DNA from: JANLQX01 sp031418775
Lineage (GTDB): Bacteria; Actinomycetota; Acidimicrobiia; Acidimicrobiales; JANYDT01
NCBI GenBank assembly: GCA_031418775.1
Contig: JANOJN010000125.1
Span: 1 to 20,897 of the forward strand
Length of the DNA: 20,897 nt
Reading direction: 5' to 3'
Shown here: positions 14,379 to 20,897 of the stretch, in pieces
How the letters are laid out: each line of letters begins with the position of its first letter
Numbering within the stretch: the first letter of the stretch is position 1
Program-made: the position numbers and the translations under genes
The notes under the pieces: model-generated
Seen by the model: the letters and a program-made list of their open reading frames with translations, nothing else
What the model was told of the DNA's origin: nothing
Database searches by the model: none

Positions 14379-15062
14379 TCAGTTCCCCCAGCGACCCGTG
14401 CCGAAGCGGTAGCCGACGGACCGCACGGTGTGGATCAGGTTGTGCTCGTCGCCGAGCTTTGCCCGCAGGCGACGGATGTGGACGTCGACGGTGCGCGCTC
14501 CGCCGTAGTACTCGTACCCCCACACCCGTGAGAGGAGCGTCTCCCTGGTGAACACCTTTCCTGGGTGCGTAGCGAGGAACTTGAGGAGTTCGTACTCCAT
14601 GTAGGTGAGATCGAGCGGTCGCTTCTCGATCACGGCCTGGTAGGTCTCGAGGTTGAGGATCAGCGGTCCGTACTCGACCACTTCCGGCCGACTTCCCTTG
14701 CCGGCGCGCCACAGGAGATGGCGCAGGCGGGCTTCCAATTCGCGGGGATGGAACGGCGACAGGCAGAAGTCGTCGAAGAGGTCTTCGCGGAGCTCGAGGT
14801 CGTTGAGCTGCGAGCCGCTCACGAGCAGGAGCAGGGGCTCGACCGGGACGTCACGCTTGCGCAGCGCTCGGCAGAGTGCCCAGGCCCCCTCGGCGTCGGT
14901 GTCGGCGGTGACGATCACTGCGCCCCAGCCGTCGTCGGGTTCGAGTCGTTCGGCGGCGCTGGGTGTCGACGCGCTCAGCCACCGGTACCCGGCGAGGTCG
15001 AGTGTTTGGGCGAGGACCGCGGGCGGCGGATCGGGGAAGACGAGGATCGGACTGAGAGCCAT
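14379..15062 (-). CDS. glnR: GlnR-like orphan OmpR-family regulator of nitrogen metabolism
   Basis: The 227-residue protein has an atypical receiver domain (about 1-118) and a winged-helix DNA-binding domain (about 125-222). The latter includes TYMEYELLKFLATHPGKVFTR and the recognition-helix region RVWGYEYYGGARTVDVHIRRLRAKLG, which is characteristic of actinobacterial GlnR. The receiver lacks the conserved switch Lys (Ser102 in LSPF where KPF is usual) and has no partner kinase gene nearby. This agrees with GlnR acting without classical phosphorylation. GlnR controls glutamine synthetase, ammonium transport and other nitrogen genes. ATG 15062 lies 24 bp after the type I glutamine synthetase stop codon, so the two are probably one transcript. 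An upstream TACACC 7 nt before the ATG is a near miss for a separate leaderless promoter. GlnR-like half-sites lie at 16519-16629. Confidence 0.85.
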   Translation of the reverse strand: MALSPILVFPDPPPAVLAQTLDLAGYRWLSASTPSAAERLEPDDGWGAVIVTADTDAEGAWALCRALRKRDVPVEPLLLLVSGSQLNDLELREDLFDDFCLSPFHPRELEARLRHLLWRAGKGSRPEVVEYGPLILNLETYQAVIEKRPLDLTYMEYELLKFLATHPGKVFTRETLLSRVWGYEYYGGARTVDVHIRRLRAKLGDEHNLIHTVRSVGYRFGTGRWGN

Positions 15063-15086
15063 GATCGTAGGTGTACGTATCGACGG

Positions 15087-16421
15087 CTAGAGGGCGGGGA
15101 GGTAGCGGTCGAGCTCGAACTGGCTCACGTGCGTCTTGTAGCCGGTCCACTCGACCCGCTTGTTGCGGATGAACCACTCGAAGACGTGTTCGCCCAGCGC
15201 GTCTCGCACGAGCTCGCTTGCCTCCATCACATCGACCGCCTCGCTGAGCGACCCCGGAAGCTGGGCAATTCCCGATGCCAGCATCTGGGCCGCCGTGAGT
15301 TCCTGGTTGTCGAGCTCGGGCGGGAGCTCATAGCCCTGTTCGATGCCGCGCAGCCCGGCGGCGAGCAGCACCGCGTAGGCGAGGTACGGGTTGCAGGCCG
15401 GGTCGGGGGCGCGATATTCGATGCGCGTCGACGACTCCCGGTTGCGCTTGGCGGTCGGGACGCGTACGAGGGCCGAACGGTTGTGTCGGGCCCAGGTGAC
15501 CGACGTCGGCGCCTCGTAGCCGGGGACAAGGCGCTTGTAGGAGTTGACCCACTGGTTGGTGACCGCGGTGATTTCGCGGGCATGGCGTAGCACCCCGGCG
15601 AGGAACTGCTTCGCCGTGGACGAAAGGAAGTAGGGGTCATGGGCGTCGTAAAAGGCGTTGTTCCCGTCGCGGAAGAGCGACAGGTGCGTGTGCATGCCGC
15701 TGCCCTGGACGCCGGCGATCGGCTTCGGCATGAAAGTGGCATACACGCCTCGCTCGATGGCGACTTCCTTCACGACCAAACGCAGCGTCATGATCGAGTC
15801 CGCCATCGTGAGCGCGTCGGTGTAGCGGAGGTCGATCTCCTGCTGACTCGGGGCCTCTTCGTGGTGGCTGTAGCGCACCGGGATGCCGAGGGCCTCGAGG
15901 TGCGAAATCGTTTTGCGACGGAGATCGCCGGCGGCGTCCGCAGCGGACAGATCGAAGAAGCTCGACGTGTCGAGCGGCTTGGGCGGACGGCTCGGATCGT
16001 TGTCGGCGAAATAGAAGTACTCGAGGTCGGAGCTGGCGAAGAACTGGTAGCCCAGGGCCCCCGCCCGATCGAGGCTGCGGCGCAGCACCTGTCGCGGATC
16101 ACCCAGGAACGGGGTGCCGTCGAACTCCGTGACGTTGCAGAACATCCGGGCCACCGGCTCTTCGGTGCGCCAGGGGACGATCTCGAAGGTGTTCGCGTCG
16201 GGATTGGCGAGCATGTCGGATTCGATCTGGCGGCTGAACCCGTCGATCGCCGATCCGTCGAAGGAGATGCCCTCTTCCAGTGCGTTTTCGAGCTCTGCCG
16301 GAGTGATCACGAGGCTCTTGAGTGAACCGAGCACGTCGGTGAACCACAGCTGCACGAAGCGGACGCGGCGCTCCTCCATCGTGCGCATCACGTACTCGTT
16401 CTGGTCCGACATCCTTCCCAT
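15087..16421 (-). CDS. glnA: Glutamine synthetase type I (GSI-alpha-like)
   Basis: This enzyme makes glutamine from glutamate, ammonia and ATP. It has the GSI motifs FDGSAIDGFSRQIESDM, YSHHEEAPSQQEIDLRY, MPKPIAGVQGSGMHTHLSLF and NRSALVRVPTAKRNRESSTRIEYRAPDPACNPYLAYA. From ATG 16421 it has 444 residues, the length of the GSI-alpha branch without the 25-residue insert of adenylylated GSI-beta. The region of the adenylylation Tyr reads ELDNQELTAAQ, without Tyr, so control by adenylylation is unlikely. Start choice is uncertain: ATG 16496 in the same frame is possible but would add 25 acidic residues without homology, and ATG 16412 is a third option. It is divergent from the type II synthetase gene, and the GlnR-like gene follows directly. 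Possibly equivalent to GlnA2 or another secondary GS of actinobacteria. Confidence 0.93.
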   Translation of the reverse strand: MGRMSDQNEYVMRTMEERRVRFVQLWFTDVLGSLKSLVITPAELENALEEGISFDGSAIDGFSRQIESDMLANPDANTFEIVPWRTEEPVARMFCNVTEFDGTPFLGDPRQVLRRSLDRAGALGYQFFASSDLEYFYFADNDPSRPPKPLDTSSFFDLSAADAAGDLRRKTISHLEALGIPVRYSHHEEAPSQQEIDLRYTDALTMADSIMTLRLVVKEVAIERGVYATFMPKPIAGVQGSGMHTHLSLFRDGNNAFYDAHDPYFLSSTAKQFLAGVLRHAREITAVTNQWVNSYKRLVPGYEAPTSVTWARHNRSALVRVPTAKRNRESSTRIEYRAPDPACNPYLAYAVLLAAGLRGIEQGYELPPELDNQELTAAQMLASGIAQLPGSLSEAVDVMEASELVRDALGEHVFEWFIRNKRVEWTGYKTHVSQFELDRYLPAL

Positions 16422-16518
16422 GCGGTCGTCGCCCTCTTCGAAGGTCGGCGATGCGTCGTCGTCGGGTCCGGCGGTATCAATCGGCACGCTTACCATCGTG
16501 GCCTACTTGTCGGCGGAC

Positions 16519-16556
16519 GTGAAACGTCGGGAACAGCCCGTTCACACACCCGTAAC
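16519..16556. promoter_or_regulatory. GlnR-like (or PhoP-like) half-site array 1
   Basis: Four pentamers are spaced exactly 11 bp apart: GTGAA (16519), GGAAC (16530), TTCAC (16541) and GTAAC (16552). Streptomyces GlnR boxes read gTnAc-N6-GaAAc-N6 with the same period. The segment GTTCACACACC also resembles an 11-nt PHO-box unit. The array is nearer the type I glutamine synthetase gene. Confidence 0.45.
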
Positions 16557-16591
16557 GAGCTCAGGCCGGAAAACATGAAATGCCGTATCCG

Positions 16592-16629
16592 TTCACATAC
16601 CTGTCACAAACGAGCAACTGTTGGGAAAC
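16592..16629. promoter_or_regulatory. GlnR-like half-site array 2
   Basis: TTCAC (16592), GTCAC (16603), GCAAC (16614) and GAAAC (16625) are each separated by exactly 6 nt. GTCAC is a perfect a-site (gTnAc), GCAAC matches the b-site at four of five bases, and GAAAC is a perfect b-site. It lies about 165 bp before the type II synthetase start, consistent with activation or repression of that gene by the GlnR-like protein. Confidence 0.55.
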
Positions 16630-16795
16630 GACACCCTGCAATCGTGTGTACCTCTCCTCAAGGACTCTGCTCGCTCGGTGCTGCGCCGCTCCGCTTCGCT
16701 CCACTGCGCGCAACACCAGTTCGGCCGGAGAAGCTGATCTTCACCACTACTCACTCCCGGTCGAGACCTGCCCGGGACACAACGAAAGGCCCCCT

Positions 16796-17803
16796 GTGGC
16801 GTACCAAGCCGAATACATCTGGATCGACGGCACGTCGCCCAGCCCGCTGCTCCGCAACAAGACCAAGATCGTCGCCGACGGTGCCGAACCCGGCATCTGG
16901 GGCTTCGACGGCTCCTCGACCGAGCAGGCGCCCGGCGACAAGAGCGACTGCGTGCTTCGTCCAGTGTGGAGCTGTCCGGACCCGATCCGTGGCGGCAACA
17001 ACATTCTGGTGATGTGTGAGGTCCTCCTCAACGACATGACACCGCACTCGACCAACACGCGCGCATCAGCGGCAAAGGTCGCCAAGAAGTACGGCAAGCA
17101 GGAGCCGTGGTTCGGCATCGAGCAGGAGTACACGATGCTCACCGCCGAAGGCCGTCCGCTCGGCTTCCCGAAGACCGGCTTCCCCGGGCCGCAGGGTCCG
17201 TACTACTGCGGCGTCGGCACCGGCCGTGTTGTGGGTCGCGACATCGTCGAAGCCCACACCCAGGCGTGCCTCGATGCCGGCATCTCGATCTCCGGCACCA
17301 ACGCTGAGGTCATGCCCGGTCAGTGGGAGTTCCAGGTCGGACCGCTCGGCACGCTCGAGGTCGCCGATCAGCTGTGGGTCTCCCGCTGGCTGCTCCACCG
17401 CATCGCCGAGGACTTCGACGTCGTGATCTCCCTCGACGCCAAGCCCGAGAAGGGCGATTGGAACGGCGCCGGCGCCCACACGAACTTCTCCACCAAGGCC
17501 ATGCGCGAAGACGGCGGCTACAAGGTCATCGAGAAGGCGTGTATCGCCCTCGGCAAGAAGGTCGACCTGCACGTGTCGAACTACGGCCACGACATCGAGA
17601 GCCGCCTCACCGGCAAGCACGAGACGGCGCCATACAACAAGTACTCCTACGGCGTGTCGAACCGTGGCGCGTCGGTCCGCATCCCCTGGCAGGTCCCGAT
17701 CGATGGCAAGGGCTACATGGAGGATCGTCGCCCGAACGCCAACATGGATCCGTACACCGTCGCCCGCCTGCTGACCGACACGATCTGCTCAGCACTCGCC
17801 TGA
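16796..17803 (+). CDS. glnII: Glutamine synthetase type II (eukaryote-like)
   Basis: GSII is the ~340-residue form shared by eukaryotes and some bacteria, including Streptomyces and rhizobia. This 335-residue protein has IWGFDGSSTEQAPGDKSD near the N-terminus, then WFGIEQEYTML, NAEVMPGQWEFQVG, NGAGAHTNFSTKAMR, SNRGASVRIP and YMEDRRPNANMDPY, so all catalytic regions are present. Start: GTG 16796 follows GAAAGG by 6 nt and gives a protein beginning at the conserved region (VAYQAEYIWIDGT). The open frame back to 16580 is rejected because it would translate across the GlnR-like array and has no homology. It is divergent from the type I gene and is probably controlled by nitrogen status. Two synthetases and GlnR in one cluster suggest conditional use of the two forms. 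Confidence 0.95.
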   Translation: MAYQAEYIWIDGTSPSPLLRNKTKIVADGAEPGIWGFDGSSTEQAPGDKSDCVLRPVWSCPDPIRGGNNILVMCEVLLNDMTPHSTNTRASAAKVAKKYGKQEPWFGIEQEYTMLTAEGRPLGFPKTGFPGPQGPYYCGVGTGRVVGRDIVEAHTQACLDAGISISGTNAEVMPGQWEFQVGPLGTLEVADQLWVSRWLLHRIAEDFDVVISLDAKPEKGDWNGAGAHTNFSTKAMREDGGYKVIEKACIALGKKVDLHVSNYGHDIESRLTGKHETAPYNKYSYGVSNRGASVRIPWQVPIDGKGYMEDRRPNANMDPYTVARLLTDTICSALA

Positions 17804-17852
17804 CCTGACGACCCGCAGGACCTCGCCTGAGGTTCGCGGCGTCTGAAGTGCC

Positions 17853-17899
17853 CGGTGGGGCGGTCTCCGGGCCGCTCCACCGTCGCGTTCGCCGACGGT
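17853..17899 (+). terminator. Overlapping GC-rich hairpins after the type II glutamine synthetase gene
   Basis: An 11-bp stem (17853-17863 with 17872-17882, one G·U pair, 8-nt loop) starts about 50 nt after the stop codon. A second 7-bp stem ACCGTCG/CGACGGT (17879-17885 with 17893-17899) overlaps its end and is mutually exclusive with it. No U-tract follows. Confidence 0.4.
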
Positions 17900-17910
17900 C
17901 CGCTCGGGAA

Positions 17911-17984
17911 CTGCGGCAGAACACCTCCGTGTGGCGTTCGGAGGTGTTCTGCCCCCATATATGGGGGCAACCTCTCTCCCAGCG
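17911..17984 (+). repeat. 74-bp two-hairpin element, copy 1
   Basis: Hairpin A has a 14-bp stem (17915-17928 with 17940-17953) and an 11-nt loop. Hairpin B is the perfect 18-bp palindrome GCCCCCATATATGGGGGC (17951-17968). A tail AACCTCTCTCCCAGCG follows. The same 74-bp element occurs in the opposite orientation at 19954-20027. This copy lies between the converging glnII and nadE genes, 20 bp from the nadE stop codon, where it could also end transcripts from both sides. Confidence 0.8.
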
Positions 17985-18004
17985 TCAGCGGCGGGTGCCC
18001 GGCT

Positions 18005-19918
18005 TCACCCTCGCAGCTCGTCGGGGAGCCGTAGGTCGCCTCGTGGCGAGACACTGACCGATCCGACCTTCGGGCCCGGCGGCAGCGTCGTCCGTTTGAA
18101 TTGCTGGGAGTGGAACCGTCTCCAGAACACGTCGAGCCAGCGGTCGATGTCCTCGTCGCCATAGGTCCCGGCGAAGGCAACCCTGCTGATGGCACCGATC
18201 TTCTCTCGGCTCTCGCCGTTGCGTAGAAGGTGGAAGAGGAAGAAGTCGTGGAGTTCGTACGGACCGATCACGTCCTCGGTTTCCTGCACGATGTTCCCCG
18301 CGGCGTCGGGGGGCAGCAGTTCGGGCGATACAGGCATGTCGGCCGCGGCATGGAGGACGGCGTCGAGTCGGGCGCCGCTGCCGGCACGGTGATCGGCGAA
18401 CCACCGCACGAGATGGCGGACCAGCGTCTTCGGGACGGACGCGTTGACGCCGTAGTTCGCCATGTGATCGGCATTGAACGTGCACCATCCGAGCGCCAGT
18501 TCGCTGAGGTCCCCCGTTCCGACCACGATGCCACCGACCTGGTTGGCGATGTCGAACAGGATCTGCGTCCGCTCTCGTGCCTGGGCGTTCTCGAACACGA
18601 TCGAGTGGTCGGTTGGATCGTGGCCGATGTCGCGGAAGTGCTGGGCGACGGCGTCGCCGATCGGGATCACCCGCACCGTGACTCCGAGGAGCTCCATGAG
18701 GTCATCGGCGACGGTGCGAGTGCGCTGCGTCGTGCCGAGCCCTGGCATGGTCACGCCGACGATCGCGGTGTTCGAGCGGCCGAGTCGCCTCATGGTCTCC
18801 ACGCACACGAGCAACGCAAGGGTGGAGTCGAGCCCTCCGCTGACCCCAATGACCAAACTCTCGGCGTGTGCGGCGAGAACGCGTCGCGCGAGTCCGGTCG
18901 ACTGGATTGCCAGGATCTCCTCGGCGCGCGCATCGCGGGTGGCAAGGTCGTCGGGGACGAACGGATTGCGGGCGAACGTTCTGCGCAGTTCTCGGAGAGC
19001 GGGTAGCGGTCGCCCGATCTCGACGATGCGCATCGTGTCGCGGCGGGGTGCTGTGGACCACGTCACGTCACGGGCGCGTTCGTTCAGCATCCGCGTGATG
19101 TCGATGTCGGCCGATGTCGATGCGCCGTCGAGTCGGAACCGCTCGCCCTCGGCCGACATCGAACCGTTCTCGGCGATCATCGTGTGACCGCCGAACACGA
19201 GGTCCTTGGTCGACTCGGTCGGCCCGGCACCGGCGTAGGCATAGACGGTGTGGGTTCGGGCGGACTGCTGGCGGACGAGTTCGCGTCGGTAGTCGGCCTT
19301 GGCGACCAGTTCGTTGCTGGCCGACGGGTTCATGATGACGTTCGCTCCGCCGATGGCCAGAGCGGTCGATGGAGGGTCCGGGGCCCAGAGGTCTTCGCAG
19401 ATCTCGATCCCGAGGAGGATCGGTCCCCGACGGAACAGCAGGTTCGGATGTACCGGGAACGGGTCGAGGCCCGCCAGGGTGGCGGTGGTGTCGAGGCCGA
19501 AGCCCGGGGTGAACCAGCGTCGTTCGTAGAACTCGGCGGCGTTCGGAAGATGCTGTTTCGGAACGGCGCCGACCACGCGACCGGCGTCGAGGACCGCCGC
19601 CGCGTTGACCTGGCGGCCATCGGGCAGGCGGAGGGGGAGGCCGACGACGATGGTCGAGTCGAGAGCCGCCGTCGCCTCGGCAAGGGATGCCAAGGCCGCT
19701 TCGGTTCTCTCGCGGAGCCCGTCGGTGAGGAAGAGGTCCTCGCAGGTGTAGCCGGTGAGCGAGAGCTCGGGGAAGCAGATCAGCGCGGCGCCGTCGGCTG
19801 ACAGGCGCGCCGCCCATCCCGCGATTTCCGCGGCGTTCGCTGCCGGGTCGCCGAGATGCACGGGAGGAGCCGCCACAGCGACCCGCACAAAACCCAGTGC
19901 TCCCCAGTCCGACATCAT
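18005..19918 (-). CDS. nadE: Glutamine-dependent NAD+ synthetase (glutaminase plus synthetase domains)
   Basis: The enzyme amidates deamido-NAD to NAD+ with ATP and ammonia drawn from glutamine, the last step of NAD synthesis. From ATG 19918 it has 637 residues. The N-terminal nitrilase-fold glutaminase domain has its triad at Glu51 (FPELSLTGYTCEDLF), Lys121 (VPKQHLPN) and Cys174 (IEICEDLWAP). The synthetase domain has the PPi-loop SGGLDST (360-366) and GTGDLSELALGWCTFNADHMANYG further on. This two-domain form is the usual actinobacterial one and gets nitrogen from glutamine made by the neighbouring synthetases. The start is fixed by TAGCGT 7 nt upstream on the minus strand. The longer frame to 20161 runs through a repeat element and lacks homology. 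The gene is flanked by inverted copies of a 74-bp hairpin element. Confidence 0.95.
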   Translation of the reverse strand: MMSDWGALGFVRVAVAAPPVHLGDPAANAAEIAGWAARLSADGAALICFPELSLTGYTCEDLFLTDGLRERTEAALASLAEATAALDSTIVVGLPLRLPDGRQVNAAAVLDAGRVVGAVPKQHLPNAAEFYERRWFTPGFGLDTTATLAGLDPFPVHPNLLFRRGPILLGIEICEDLWAPDPPSTALAIGGANVIMNPSASNELVAKADYRRELVRQQSARTHTVYAYAGAGPTESTKDLVFGGHTMIAENGSMSAEGERFRLDGASTSADIDITRMLNERARDVTWSTAPRRDTMRIVEIGRPLPALRELRRTFARNPFVPDDLATRDARAEEILAIQSTGLARRVLAAHAESLVIGVSGGLDSTLALLVCVETMRRLGRSNTAIVGVTMPGLGTTQRTRTVADDLMELLGVTVRVIPIGDAVAQHFRDIGHDPTDHSIVFENAQARERTQILFDIANQVGGIVVGTGDLSELALGWCTFNADHMANYGVNASVPKTLVRHLVRWFADHRAGSGARLDAVLHAAADMPVSPELLPPDAAGNIVQETEDVIGPYELHDFFLFHLLRNGESREKIGAISRVAFAGTYGDEDIDRWLDVFWRRFHSQQFKRTTLPPGPKVGSVSVSPRGDLRLPDELRG

Positions 19919-19925
19919 GTGCCAG

Positions 19926-19931
19926 ACGCTA
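19926..19931 (-). promoter_or_regulatory. -10 element of a leaderless nadE transcript
   Basis: On the minus strand TAGCGT is followed by 7 nt (CTGGCAC) and ATG 19918. The same hexamer precedes selA at the same distance. The edge of repeat copy 2 (19954) falls about where the -35 would be. Confidence 0.5.
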
Positions 19932-19953
19932 CCTTCGCCACCCCGAGCTCTCG

Positions 19954-20027
19954 CGTTGGGAGAGAGGTTGCCCCCATCTTTGGGGGCAGAACACCTCCGT
20001 GCGGCGCTGGGAGGTGTTCTGCCGCAG
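19954..20027 (-). repeat. 74-bp two-hairpin element, copy 2 (inverted relative to copy 1)
   Basis: Hairpin B (19970-19987) keeps a 7-bp stem around a changed centre (TCTT). Hairpin A has the 14-bp stem 19985-19998 with 20010-20023. Outside the hairpin A loop and the hairpin B centre, the copies differ at one tail base. This copy lies in the divergent nadE-hemH spacer, so termination cannot be its general role. Confidence 0.8.
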
Positions 20028-20135
20028 TGCCGTTCGTCCCGGGCGTACCCTCGAGGTGATGTCCTCGCGTTTGCGCTTCGCGCCGCCCCGACCCAACAAC
20101 GCGTGGTGCCGCGCCGCTTGCGCGACCCGCGCCGA

Positions 20136-20141
20136 TAGCGT
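20136..20141 (+). promoter_or_regulatory. Candidate -10 element for the ferrochelatase gene
   Basis: TAGCGT, the hexamer found before selA and nadE, lies 18 nt before ATG 20160. The predicted leader would be about 11 nt and contain GAGGT. An in-frame GTG at 20151 lies 9 nt after the hexamer and could be a leaderless start. Confidence 0.35.
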
Positions 20142-20159
20142 CTTCGTGAGGTGCGAAGC

Positions 20160-20897
20160 ATGAAACCGCTCGATCCCTACGACGCGATCATGCTGGTGTC
20201 CTTCGGCGGTCCGGAGGGTCCCGAGGACGTTCTGCCGTTCATGGAGAACGTCACCCGAGGACGCGGCATCCCGAGCGAACGCCTCGTCGAGGTCAGCGCC
20301 CACTACGACCGCTTCGGCGGCGTGAGCCCGATCAACGGTCAGAACCGGGAACTGCTCGCGTCGATGCGCGCCGCCTTCGCCCGCAACGGGGTCGACGTGC
20401 CGATCGTGTGGGGCAACCGGAACTGGCATCCCTACATCCCTGAAGCGCTTGCGGAGCTCCAACCGTCGTCGCCCCGACGGATCCTCGCGTTCGTGACCAG
20501 TGCGTTCTCGTCGGCGAGTGGCTGTCGGCAGTATCGCGAGGACATCGCCCGTGCGCTCGCAGCCCTGGATCCGAGCGACGCCCCGAGGGTCGACAAGCTG
20601 CGCGTCTTCTACAACCACCCCGGGTTCATTGAGCCGATGGTGACCAACACGCTCGCCGCCCTCGCCCGGTCGAGCGACGACGCCGAGATCGTGTTCACCG
20701 CACATTCGATCCCTCAGTCGATGGCCGACACCAGCGACTACGTGGTCCAACTCCTCGACGCCTGTTCGTTGATCATCGCCGGACTCGGAACGGCACACGC
20801 CCACCGGCGTTGGGACCTCGTTTACCAGAGCCGCTCCGGTGCGCCCGGCCAGCCTTGGCTCGAACCGGATATCTCCGACCATCTCCGATCCCGAAGC
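20160..20897 (+). CDS. hemH: Ferrochelatase (probably coproporphyrin III ferrochelatase), cut by the right edge
   Basis: The enzyme inserts ferrous iron into a porphyrin. In most Gram-positive bacteria the substrate is coproporphyrin III (CpfC). The visible 246 residues begin MKPLDPYDAIMLVSFGGPEGPEDV and include HYDRFGGVSPINGQ, WGNRNWHPYI and FVTSAFSSASGCRQYREDI. VFTAHSIPQSMADTSDYV carries the conserved metal-inserting His. ATG 20160 follows GAGGT (20148-20152) by 7 nt. The C-terminal third, where actinobacterial enzymes carry further conserved residues and sometimes [2Fe-2S] ligands, is outside the window. It is divergent from nadE across a 241-bp spacer containing repeat copy 2. The family call is firm; the choice between proto- and coproporphyrin is inference from lineage. 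Confidence 0.93.
   Translation, partial: MKPLDPYDAIMLVSFGGPEGPEDVLPFMENVTRGRGIPSERLVEVSAHYDRFGGVSPINGQNRELLASMRAAFARNGVDVPIVWGNRNWHPYIPEALAELQPSSPRRILAFVTSAFSSASGCRQYREDIARALAALDPSDAPRVDKLRVFYNHPGFIEPMVTNTLAALARSSDDAEIVFTAHSIPQSMADTSDYVVQLLDACSLIIAGLGTAHAHRRWDLVYQSRSGAPGQPWLEPDISDHLRSRS

Noticed and set aside
16541..16613. Pure PHO box (PhoP) interpretation of the GTTCAC repeats
   Set aside because: The 11-bp period fits both regulators, but the GTCAC, GCAAC and GAAAC half-sites and the nearby GlnR-like gene favour GlnR. PhoP was kept only as an alternative.
16580..16795. N-terminal extension of the type II glutamine synthetase to ATG 16580
   Set aside because: It would translate across half-site array 2, has no homology, and a good ribosome binding site precedes GTG 16796.
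17911..20027. CRISPR-like or transposon terminal inverted repeats
   Set aside because: There are only two copies, 1.97 kb apart, around a housekeeping gene with no transposase or cas gene and no spacer pattern.
19919..20161. N-terminal extension of nadE to 20161
   Set aside because: The extension runs through the 74-bp repeat and is low-complexity basic. A -10 element 7 nt before ATG 19918 supports the shorter protein.
19929..20882. Minus-strand open frame opposite the ferrochelatase
   Set aside because: The plus strand encodes clear ferrochelatase motifs. The minus frame ends inside repeat copy 2.

Overview
The window is GC-rich, with densely packed genes on both strands. It looks like chromosomal core sequence from a high-GC actinobacterium. 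The gene set suggests this: a GlnR-type orphan OmpR regulator beside glutamine synthetase genes, a class A PBP, a two-domain NAD synthetase and an actinobacterial-style Mrp. A deep-branching lineage such as Acidimicrobiia is my best guess, but that is inference and needs a marker-gene search.

Left part (1-5488). The 5' end of selA (selenocysteine synthase) runs off the left edge on the minus strand. Divergent from it is a class A penicillin-binding protein (533-2929), followed by a PAS/GAF-like-GGDEF-EAL protein for cyclic-di-GMP turnover (3047-5314).

Centre (5489-11905). A membrane-anchored trypsin-like protein whose catalytic His and Ser are both replaced (a pseudoprotease) is divergent from a NUDT19-like Nudix hydrolase. 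Next comes a two-gene ABC system: an ATPase with a ~300-residue N-terminal extension carrying a duplicated Trp motif, and a 912-residue FtsX/MacB-like permease.

Right part (11915-20897). Mrp (Fe-S P-loop ATPase) and an A-type Fe-S carrier diverge from one short promoter region. RidA and a 52-residue membrane protein follow. A nitrogen island holds a type I glutamine synthetase and a GlnR-like regulator on the minus strand, and a type II glutamine synthetase on the plus strand. The two synthetases diverge from a region with arrays of GlnR-like half-sites at 11-bp spacing. Glutamine-dependent NAD synthetase is flanked by two inverted copies of a 74-bp hairpin element, and a ferrochelatase gene runs off the right edge.

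Two regulatory patterns recur. First, six genes (selA, the pseudoprotease, the Nudix gene, mrp, ridA, nadE) have TAnnnT exactly 7 nt before an ATG/GTG start, as expected for leaderless transcripts. Second, the GGDEF-EAL gene and the ABC ATPase gene share TCAAG-N15-G(C/T)CGATGA, with a start codon exactly 8 nt further on. This resembles a sigma-28 (FliA) promoter and could tie both genes to a motility regulon. No rRNA, tRNA, CRISPR, phage or insertion sequence was recognised.
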